From positions 1,457,785 to 1,521,784 of the forward strand of contig BCHH01000007.1 of NCBI GenBank assembly GCA_001599595.1: DNA of 64,000 nt. Direction: 5' to 3'. Below, piece after piece: positions 55,741 to 64,000 of this stretch. Source of the DNA: Beverwykella pulmonaria. Lineage: Eukaryota > Ascomycota > Dothideomycetes > Pleosporales > Melanommataceae. The notes beneath the pieces are model-generated. The model searched no databases and had not been told where the DNA came from. It worked only from the letters and a program-made list of their open reading frames with translations. Numbering within the stretch: the first letter of the stretch is position 1; each line of letters starts with the position of its first letter. The translations under genes were made by a program, and so were the position numbers.

Positions 55741-58700
55741 ATGAGGCGACGCCCGTCTGGCTCCACCAGCGACGAAGAACACGACGCCTCGACCCCCGAC
55801 CTCCTGCCCGCACCGCCCGCCGGACATGGCGATAAGGTCAATGACAGGCAGCGAAGCGTAGAACAGACTCTCCTAGACGCGACACGGCCAAAGGACAGGC
55901 GGAAAGACGCTGGCCCCCCGGCAACCACGATCCTCGCCACACCCGCGACCGCCGGCCCATTCCCACGCACCCAACAGGACCACCACACGATGAACCCGCT
56001 GGCCAAAGACATCACGCCGGACAGCATGGTCGAGCGCCACGGCCGGCGGCGCCCGCGGCAGCAGAACCCATGGTCCTGCTCGCTGTACACGCTGGCGACG
56101 ACGCTGCTGGGCTTCGGCGTGCTCGGCCTCATTCTGCGGTCCTTCATGACACGCCAATTGGACACCAAGGGATGCCAAATGTCCTACATGCGTCCCGCTT
56201 TTGTCCACTTCCCAGACTTCGACACCGAGCACACGCGGTTCGCAAGCAAATACTCGTTGTATCTGTATCGGGAAGGCGGCATAGACGAGGACATCCGAGT
56301 AGGGCAGCGAGCACCCCCCCATGATGCCATTGAGCTAACCACTCCACAGGTCAAGGGCGTGCCCGTCCTCTTCATCCCCGGAAATGCGGGAAGCTACAAG
56401 CAAGTCCGGCCCCTCGCCGCCGAAGCAGCATACCATTACCACAACGTCCTCCGACACGATGTGGGCGCCAGCCGGGCGGGGAAGCGACCGCTCGATTTCT
56501 TTTCAGTAGACTTCAACGAGGACATTACTGCCTTTCACGGCCAGACGCTGCTAGACCAGGCCGAGTACCTCAACGACGCCATCTCCTTTATCCTGTCCTT
56601 GTACCACACACCCTCCCGCTCGGTGCGGGACTCGGACCTGCCGGATCCCACATCCGTCATCATCGTGGGACACTCCATGGGCGGCATCGTTGCGCGAACC
56701 ATGCTTGTTATGCCAAATTACCAGTCCAATTCGATCAACACCATCATCACGCTCTCCGCACCGCATGCACGCCCACCTGTGTCCTTTGATGGGGATATCG
56801 TGCGGACCTACAAGGGGATCAATGACTACTGGCGATACGCCTACTCGCAAAAGTGGGCCATTGACAATCCTCTCTGGCATGTCACGCTCATTTCCATTGC
56901 TGGAGGTGGGCTGGACACAGTGGTGCCCTCCGATTACGCAAGCCTCGCCTCGCTGGTTCCCGAAACCCACGGTTTCACCGTTTTCACGTCTTCCATCCCA
57001 CATGTTTGGACTGGCATGGATCATCTAGCCATCACGTGGTGTGATCAGGTCAGAAAGAGCATTGTGCGGGCTTTGTACGACGTGACAGACGTTTCTCGGC
57101 CAACCCAGACGCTTCCCCGTGCAGAACGAATGCGTGGATTTAAGAGGTGGTTTTTGACAGGCCTCGAGGATATTGCCGAGAAGACATTGCCACATAAAGA
57201 CGCGAAAACACTGCTTACCTTGGAAGACAACAATGCAATCATGTCTCAGGGCGAGAAGCTGGTACTCAGAAGTCTTGGGCGGTCCAAGCAGAAGCCAAAG
57301 GCATACCTCCTGCCGGTGCCACCACAGGGAACGCCCGAGGGCCGGAAATTTACCCTGCTGACCAACGAGAGATTGGACTCACCCGGCGAGTATGGCAGGA
57401 TCGAGGTGCTGTTTTGCAGCGTTTACCCACTCCAGGCCGGGCAGTCGGCAACCCTCTTCTCCATGAATATGGATCTGTCCGGTGACAGTTCTGGGTCGAC
57501 CCGACTAGCCTGCAAGAACGCTGCCTCGGATGTCATTGCCCTCCCCGCCTCTACGCGCCACTCAACGTTCCCCTTTAATACGGATGAGCAGCCGTTCTCC
57601 TACCTGCAGTACGATCTTGAAGACCTCGCAGAGCACCAGTTTGTGGCTGTGGTCGACAAGGCCGGCGAACACAGTACTGGCTGGGTGATTGCTGAGTTTA
57701 GCGCCGCCTCCGAATCGGTGATCCGAGTAAACATGGGCCTGCAGCGCCTCTTGACCACTGGACTGAGCTTCCGTCTGCCCGCGCAACGCCCCTTGGCCAT
57801 GGACATTAAGCTTCCGGCCTTGCATTCGAGCCTCTTGGCTTACAATATGCACGTTGGTAAACAATCGTGTGACATGGGGGAGGTCTTTGCTCCTCTGCTC
57901 CGTCAGTACATCACCGATGTCCACGAAAGTAAATTCTTCGTCAATGTCAAAGATGCCGACATCAATTTGCATGGCATTTCCCCGTACATGCCGCCACCTT
58001 TTCTAGCCAAGCACCCCTCGAACGGTCTATCGCTGCAGCTATGGTCAGACCCCACTTGCGATAGCTCCCTCGAGATCACACTCAAGGTCGACATATACGG
58101 CAGTATCGGCAAGTTGTGGATGCGGTATCGCCTAGTCTTCGCAGCTTTTCCTCTACTGGTCGTTGCCCTGGTTCTGCGACAGCAGTTCAGGGTATACGAT
58201 GAGACCGCCGTCTTCATGAGCTTTGCCGAGGGCCTGAACGAGTGCTTGCGCTCGTCACTTCCATTCGCCTTTGCTGCGTTGACCTTCCTATCTATCGCAC
58301 TGGCTGGAACCCAGCATCAGGTGACCCAGTCCACACATGACTGGCTCCTCAATGGAAGATCCGGCAACTCCACAAACCCGTTTGACTACACCAACAACGA
58401 ACTGCTGCTGGGATCAGAGGATCCTTTCTTCTGGTTTCTCGTCCCCTTGTTTGGTGTCATGTGCATTAGCATGTGCGTGGCGGTGAACTATGTTGCGCTT
58501 GCGGCTACCTATCTTTTCGCCATGCTGTACTCGGCTCTCCGCTCCACTGCGCTGCTGACCAACGATGGCAGAAGGACGCCCGCCGCCTTTGCAGTCACGT
58601 CTACCCGGCAGCGTGTCATCACGACCTGCGTTCTTTTATCACTAGTGTCGACGGTGATTCCGTACCACTTCGCGTATATGGTGCTCTGCATCGTGCAAAT

Positions 58701-59181
58701 AGCCACCTGCGTTCGCGGCTTCCGGCTCGCTAGTGACTCGCGCCTGGACGCAAACTACAATTTCTACAACTACGCGCACTCCATCCTTGTCCTCATGATT
58801 TGGATTCTCCCGATCAACCTACCCGTCCTCGTTGTTTGGGTACGAAATCTCGCTGTCCATTGGTTAACGCCGTTCTCCTCCCATCATAACATCCTCTCCG
58901 TCACGCCCTTCATCCTCCTCGTCGAGACTCTTAGCACCGGCCGCATGGTTCCTCGCGTCCGCTCGCACTTCCGCCTCTTCACCAGCGTTCTTCTTTTTTC
59001 CATCGCCGCATACGCTGCCGTCTACGGCGTCACCTACGCGTACGTGCTGCACCACCTTGCAAACATCCTCTGCGCCTGGTTGGTTGCGATCCACTTTGAC
59101 ACCTCTTCCCTGTCTGTCAAGCAAATCAACACCATGTTACAAACCATAGATCCAGACAGCAAAGTCAAGAAACGACCTTGA
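55741..59181 (+). CDS. BST1: GPI inositol-deacylase (Bst1/PGAP1)
   Basis: ER membrane esterase that removes the acyl chain from the inositol of GPI anchors, a step needed for ER exit and quality control. The frame is open throughout, but a 51-nt intron (56299-56349, GTAGGG...CCACAG) should be removed. That joins GGIDEDIR to VKGVPVLFIPGNAGSYKQVR and gives about 1129 residues. The cytosolic N-terminus is Pro/Arg-rich. The first membrane helix is at about 115-133. The lipase domain has GHSMGG with the nucleophile Ser295, and TLSAPHARPPVSFD. The C-terminal third holds about seven membrane helices from about residue 780. The length matches fungal Bst1. The intron is a multiple of three without a stop, so retention would add 17 residues just before the lipase core. 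Confidence 0.94.
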   Translation: MRRRPSGSTSDEEHDASTPDLLPAPPAGHGDKVNDRQRSVEQTLLDATRPKDRRKDAGPPATTILATPATAGPFPRTQQDHHTMNPLAKDITPDSMVERHGRRRPRQQNPWSCSLYTLATTLLGFGVLGLILRSFMTRQLDTKGCQMSYMRPAFVHFPDFDTEHTRFASKYSLYLYREGGIDEDIRVGQRAPPHDAIELTTPQVKGVPVLFIPGNAGSYKQVRPLAAEAAYHYHNVLRHDVGASRAGKRPLDFFSVDFNEDITAFHGQTLLDQAEYLNDAISFILSLYHTPSRSVRDSDLPDPTSVIIVGHSMGGIVARTMLVMPNYQSNSINTIITLSAPHARPPVSFDGDIVRTYKGINDYWRYAYSQKWAIDNPLWHVTLISIAGGGLDTVVPSDYASLASLVPETHGFTVFTSSIPHVWTGMDHLAITWCDQVRKSIVRALYDVTDVSRPTQTLPRAERMRGFKRWFLTGLEDIAEKTLPHKDAKTLLTLEDNNAIMSQGEKLVLRSLGRSKQKPKAYLLPVPPQGTPEGRKFTLLTNERLDSPGEYGRIEVLFCSVYPLQAGQSATLFSMNMDLSGDSSGSTRLACKNAASDVIALPASTRHSTFPFNTDEQPFSYLQYDLEDLAEHQFVAVVDKAGEHSTGWVIAEFSAASESVIRVNMGLQRLLTTGLSFRLPAQRPLAMDIKLPALHSSLLAYNMHVGKQSCDMGEVFAPLLRQYITDVHESKFFVNVKDADINLHGISPYMPPPFLAKHPSNGLSLQLWSDPTCDSSLEITLKVDIYGSIGKLWMRYRLVFAAFPLLVVALVLRQQFRVYDETAVFMSFAEGLNECLRSSLPFAFAALTFLSIALAGTQHQVTQSTHDWLLNGRSGNSTNPFDYTNNELLLGSEDPFFWFLVPLFGVMCISMCVAVNYVALAATYLFAMLYSALRSTALLTNDGRRTPAAFAVTSTRQRVITTCVLLSLVSTVIPYHFAYMVLCIVQIATCVRGFRLASDSRLDANYNFYNYAHSILVLMIWILPINLPVLVVWVRNLAVHWLTPFSSHHNILSVTPFILLVETLSTGRMVPRVRSHFRLFTSVLLFSIAAYAAVYGVTYAYVLHHLANILCAWLVAIHFDTSSLSVKQINTMLQTIDPDSKVKKRP

Positions 59182-60878
59182 CCACCTATCGCATCTCCTT
59201 TCTGCTTCTCCTGTTTCACGCCAGGGGTTTATATGACTTTCAACGCTGGACACGCTTGGTCATTGGCGTGAGTACATATTCCCTTTTTAGACGCTCCCAC
59301 CGCGCTGCGGCGCACTTGGTCGGGGATATAATACCATTTTCCTTACCTTCGTCTCTCCCTTCCTACCTGCCCGTCTCATGCATGGTCGTCCTACCACTGC
59401 CCGGAGTTTTAACGGAGTTGGGATGGTTTCCATTATCATAATTTACCGGCAAGGTTTCTTCGCCCTACTCTTCGAGTATATAGATTCTTCTTCATGACCG
59501 TTGGGGGTCGTCATTGGTGACCGGGCTCCGACTTTGGACTTTTCTTATTGAACCGGCGGGCAACGAATTCTTTCTACTTTGGGCTGGTACCTAGGTAAAG
59601 GCTATAAGAGCATAATGGATGAGGCAGCATACGGAATACTGGATTATTTTGGTAATTTGTTTGTTGGATCGAAGTGGGGCGAAATGTTGTTCAAGGAAGG
59701 ATGAAAGAGAACGAGGTATGGATTGAGGTGCGCAGAGCTATGCATTCAGAAAAGAGGTGCTGGTGGGCCTGTAGGGGTGGAAGAAAGGATTGACCATGCT
59801 GGCTGTCTCGTGTCTCTATGTGTTAAGTAATGTTTATAATGTTTGGATGGTAATGGCAACGGCGGCGAGCTTCGAATACCATTCTAAAACTGGCATTCTT
59901 CACTTCGTAATTCTGATGTTTACCCGAAAATCTAGAGGACAAATCGAATCGGATTGCTAATTTGTTTGTCGCCGACGATTCTTGTTATGACGTAGACATT
60001 TCGGCCTTTAAATAAGACTTATCAACCACGGAGCAATTGCTCTATCGCATATAAAAAACTAGCTTCCTTCCTTCGCCCACCCACAGTCATTATGTAATAG
60101 ACAGTAGAGGGGAATAGTTAGACAAGTGGGTTAAGTCAAGCTTTCATTGTGGCGCGAGATCGGCGTCGTGAAGCTTATGCTCAGAGCACTGGCAGGAAAC
60201 ACTGTGCCGCACGTGTACTAAACGGTGGATAAAACAAGAGCGTCCCAGGGTCGGCGCTGCAATGCGTGAGTTGCGAAGACCAAATATCACAATGGCAAGT
60301 CTCGCGTTGACATCCTCTTGCACATTTGCCATGTCACGCCCGGAGACATACCACGGCAAACTGCCACTGCGCTAAAATCAAGTTCGCCGTAAGCCTACCA
60401 GATATCCGCCCCTTCATGATAGTGCGTTGCAACTGCTCCGTCTGAACGGAAAACGATTCCCTCTTTGTGTACCCGAAGCGTGCGGACGTCGTGTTCGGCT
60501 CTGGCTCCGATGCGCTTTTCAGTGTGCCCCGCATAAGTTCGGCCGTGTCTGCGGAACGAGCGTCCTCGTCGACTTCTCCGAACCGGAGCGCGACGTCGAG
60601 ACGGAGGTCACTGCCGACAATGCACTTTCAGAGCAGATGGAATGTGTGAGGTGGAAAAGTGAGATATTTGACAACACAGATAGACCTAGACATTTGTCGA
60701 AATCGGAGAGCCTATGCCGGAACTAGAGATGAGAGCGTGTCGACGGGAAGAACAAAGTTAGGGCCGCCGTACGAGATCCCACAGTGATGGGAGGGGGTTA
60801 GAAGCACAGCACGAAAGGAGGGCTAAGATCCCAGGGTACAAATAATACATTCCCTCATCGAATTGTGTAACTAGGCAA
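59182..60878. other. 3' flanks of two convergent genes
   Basis: 1.7 kb between the BST1 stop and the potassium-channel stop. AT-rich on the left. Frames near 60427-60726 show no domain. No RNA gene seen. Confidence 0.5.
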
Positions 60879-63800
60879 CTACGGCTCCTTGGGCGTGTTG
60901 GCATCAGATTCCAGCACTTGGTTCTGCGCTTCGCACTCCCCCTCACCCTTGACAAAATTAATATGCTGATTGCTCTGCTCAGCCCTTTGTCTCCCTGTAT
61001 CGCTTCTTCGCATTCCGTCTGCTTCAAAGTCTAGTTCTTCTTCTGCTTCTTCTTCGAATCTTGACCGTCTTACCCTGTCCACTTCGGTATCCAATCTACT
61101 CAACCCATCCCTCTCTCCCTCTTCTTCCACCGTATCTCTCCTCCTACACCCCTCTACCTTAGTCCCCGTTCTATCTCGCTCGGCCCTATTCACATTAGTG
61201 TCTTCCCCCCGATCCTCTTGCACAGTATTCCTCCTCCTCAACTCCTCCATCTCGGTATCTGTCCTGCTCGATCCGGCCTCCGCCCTCTCTCTCCTCCCCA
61301 TCGCCTCCTCAGTATCCCATTTACTCAGAGCCTCTCCCTCCTCTCCCTCCTCCCTCGGAACCTCTCCACTCAACCCGCTCTCCCTCCTTTTCATCCTAGG
61401 CCTCTGCCTACCCCTAGTCAAGGATTCTCTCCTCGCTTTCTCCCTCGCCCGTTCCCTCTCACCCCTCCGCTCCACCCTAACCAGCGCCTCCGTCAGTCGT
61501 CCGAGCAACCACTCACTCTCCCCCCCACCGCTCATCAACGGACTATCCTCGCCGATCCAATCCCAGTCCACCAGACCTTCCTCCCTCTCCTCTTTCCGTA
61601 CAATATCTTCGTTAGCATGGTTGGACGAAAAGCGGAGGAGGCGCGTGAACTCGACCCACTCTTCGTACGAGTATCTCTTCGGAGAGGGGAGATGGAGGTC
61701 TGTGGCTACGAGGCGGATGGAGAGCGCGAGGTGGGTTCGTAGTGTTGTCGGTGTTAGGTGTGGCGGTCGTGGGAGTGTCGTGGTTAGGGTGTTGGCGATG
61801 GAAGTGGCTTCGGGGTCTACGGACGTAGACCGCGAGGCAGGAGTGTCGTTAACACTACCGCTAGCATCCACATCCACGTCTATCGTCGTAGCCTCCGGAT
61901 CCAAAGTATCGAACCCCTTCCTGAGTCTTTTTTTGGCCGCGCGACTTGCCATGCGCCGCTGGAGCCAGTTCAATAACCACGGATGTTTGTTCAAGAAATC
62001 CCTCCACACCCCTTCTTTTGGCAAAACCGTAAAATCCGCAAGCTCGCTGGACCATAGTTTGAATTTGCGGATTACCGTGTCGCCCATGTCGGAGATGAGG
62101 ATCGTCATGGTGGGCACGGCGATGAGAGACCAGACCACGAAGAAGCACCGCCCGGCATTGGTTCTGGGGCTGAGGTCTCCGTAGCCGATGGTGAGGAGTG
62201 AGACGTAGCAGAAGTAGAGCGCGCGGAAGTACGTCATGTCCTGGGCTTTTTTTTCTGCCCGCCAGAAGACGACCGCGCCTACGCACCAGAGAATGCCGAA
62301 CGCGAGGATTGAAATTGTCAGTGCGTACCATTTCTTGAACTTATTCGATTCAGCCTGAATCGTGCGCATCGCTTCGAATCGGTCTTTTTCTTCTCGTAGT
62401 AGCAGTGGTGCGGTCTTTTTGCGGCGAAGAGGAATACTAGGAGCGACGCGGCGGACAGTCTGCACTGTGTTCCCCATTGTGGTATTGAATACCCTCCCGT
62501 TTGATGGGCCACTGATATTGGGGTGTTTACGTCTTCGGATTAGATGGTGCACATCGTGTTCGCGTTGGCGCAGGTCAAACGAGTTGGTCACTGTGCGTTC
62601 CATGGTGCGCTCGCGCATGTGGTCGATGTGCGCTTGGATTATATGGTCCTTACCGAGCTGGCGCATGAATTTATAAATCGAGGAGATCACCTGGAGATAT
62701 TATAAGATTGACAATAGAAAACGGAAGGGCGGTTCTTACGAGACCGAGCATTATGATGCCTCCAACGGAATATGGGAAGACTAGTCCGCGGCCGATGTCG
62801 GTGGTAGGGTATAGGTCACCAAATCCGACGGTGAGAATGGTCACGTCACAAAAATAGAGCTGTTTTGTCAATGACTGTGATCTGAAAGGATTGAAGAAGA
62901 GTTAGCTCACTGCGTCCGCAAATTCCCATCTTTGCAATCCCTCCTCCGATTCTAACTTGGAGAACACCGCAGCCCCTCCACCCAACCAAATGAAGTACAG
63001 CATTGTTTGCAGAATCAAGGTGCGCTGTGCATCGGTGAGGGCGAACGTGTCAGGATAGTGGCCGAGGAAGTGACCAAGCATGTTGATCATCAATATCATG
63101 GAGCAAATGAGATAGAAGGCGGCGGCTGCCACCCCATACCAGAAGCCTTCAGTGTAGGTCTCGCCGGGCCGGTTTGGTGGATCATAGATTTGCATGCATG
63201 CTGTTATACCTATTAGGAAGCCGGTGGAGATATACCAGAGAATTATGGTAAGGGGTAGTGCAATGATATATCGGATGCGCTGTGTAAAATTAAAAAGTAA
63301 GAACAGGTTTCCAAGAAAGCCACAGATGAGTGAGGCAACGTTTAGCCAGTAACACCTGTAGGACGTTAATTCTTTTTACCTTCATTGTGGAATTCCGGAC
63401 GTGTTTGTAGTTGAAAGTCATACCATGTGGGATCTGCGAATGGCACCCCGTCAAAGTCAGGGACAATCTGGCCGTCGATTTCCACGTTCGCTCTCCATGA
63501 CGTGACAAGAGCGGCAATGGACAAAACGTTGGCAAGCGGACCGAGAGTTGCGGCCAGTAGCGGAATACCGGTGGAAGCAAACCACCTTTGGGAAATTCAG
63601 CGTCTGCGTACTCTTGCACAATTGACTCATGTTTCTTACCAATCGCTACAGTCATGGAAGTTAGCAAAGTTCACAACGTAGAATGAGACCGGAAACCAAA
63701 GATTGTGTCAAAGAATGTTCGCAGCTGGTGGATTGAACTACATACCTCTGCTGGTCCTCCTGATACTGCTTCCAGATTCTCCAGCCGCTCCCTTTCTGCG

Positions 63801-63948
63801 CATTCCGCGGCTCCGACATTCTCAAATCCGCAGTCCCGTTATACTGGACAGTACGCGTAGAATCGCTCCCACCAGCAGCCCGGGGCTTCTTCGCCGGACC
63901 CTCTGCGGGAGCTTCGGAAGAAGACGAAGAAGAAGGCAACAACACCAT
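60879..63948 (-). CDS. outward-rectifier potassium channel (Tok1 family)
   Basis: Plasma-membrane K+ channel with eight membrane helices and two pore loops, a fungal design. Exons as read: 63948-63746, 63645-63640 (6 nt), 63585-63424, 63355-62911, 62859-62740 and 62690-60879, about 915 residues. The first helix is WFASTGIPLLAATLGPLANV. Pore 1 has TVGFGD (about 282-287) and pore 2 TIGYGD (about 479-484), both followed by the expected inner helix. The tail of about 400 residues is Arg/Glu-rich with repeated RRDTV- and LDTEVD-like units, probably cytosolic. If the 6-nt exon is skipped the frame is kept and Ser-Asp-Trp is replaced by Arg. The frame is open upstream of the ATG to the window edge, so the N-terminus could extend. 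Channel identity is certain. Confidence 0.92.
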
Positions 63949-64000
63949 TTCGCAGTCGCCAGATGCCAGCGCTACTGTGTCGCGGCAACCATAGTAGGCA

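Noticed and set aside
60427..60726. 99-codon plus-strand frame downstream of BST1
   Set aside because: No similarity to any family I know, and it sits between two convergent genes in a UTR-like stretch.
1..64000. CRISPR array or bacterial-type operon
   Set aside because: No direct-repeat/spacer arrays seen. Genes carry introns and independent promoters, so the DNA is eukaryotic.

Overview
The window is nuclear DNA from a filamentous ascomycete (Pezizomycotina). The grounds are short introns (about 44-135 nt) with GTRNGY donors and CTRAY branch points, gene spacing of roughly one gene per 2.5 kb, and a gene set typical of moulds: an O-GlcNAc-transferase-like TPR protein, an Egt2-like ergothioneine enzyme, the Tok1 two-pore potassium channel, an NtaA-type flavin monooxygenase, an RTA1-family remnant and an NLR (NB-ARC/TPR) remnant. 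I cannot name the genus. All exon limits were read by eye from splice signals and reading frame. Protein lengths are for those models.

Left edge (1-1114): the 5' end of an LTR retrotransposon on the minus strand, with a candidate 195-bp LTR followed by a gag-like frame that runs off the window. 1613-9705: three minus-strand genes, a Mep2-type ammonium transporter (with a 13-nt exon), a MutY adenine DNA glycosylase and a PH-domain scaffold with a proline-rich tail. 11660-14999: a coiled-coil protein (+) and Sec62 (-). 17764-24876: a 1699-residue OGT homologue (+), convergent with an NtaA/DszA-type monooxygenase (-).

About 25-30 kb is a poorer stretch. It holds an NLR pseudogene, a GH28-like secreted protein without the usual catalytic residues, a histidine-phosphatase remnant and an RTA1 remnant with a stop codon. 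Two of the stops are C-to-T type changes (CAG to TAG), as repeat-induced point mutation would leave. 30208-38785: a DUF7730-like gene, an Egt2-like PLP enzyme, a one-pass membrane protein and a pseudokinase with Asn-Gly and Gln-rich repeats.

From 40 kb on the region is housekeeping: mitochondrial ribosomal mL44 divergent from a small one-TM protein, Mak32 (pfkB family), CAP/Srv2, a second DUF7730-like gene, NuA4 subunit Eaf7 divergent from a gamma-tubulin complex GCP6-like gene, the GPI inositol deacylase Bst1, and a Tok1 channel at the right edge (with a possible 6-nt exon). Between 47.4 and 49.1 kb there are a 20-G tract, an AG microsatellite and a cluster of six CACGTG palindromes ahead of a TATA-like sequence.

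The genes do not form one pathway or an obvious secondary-metabolite cluster. I did not find a clearly new multi-gene system. The best leads are the microexons, the CACGTG array, the catalytically stripped enzymes (kinase, GH28, Mak32) and the degenerate NLR/RTA1 island.
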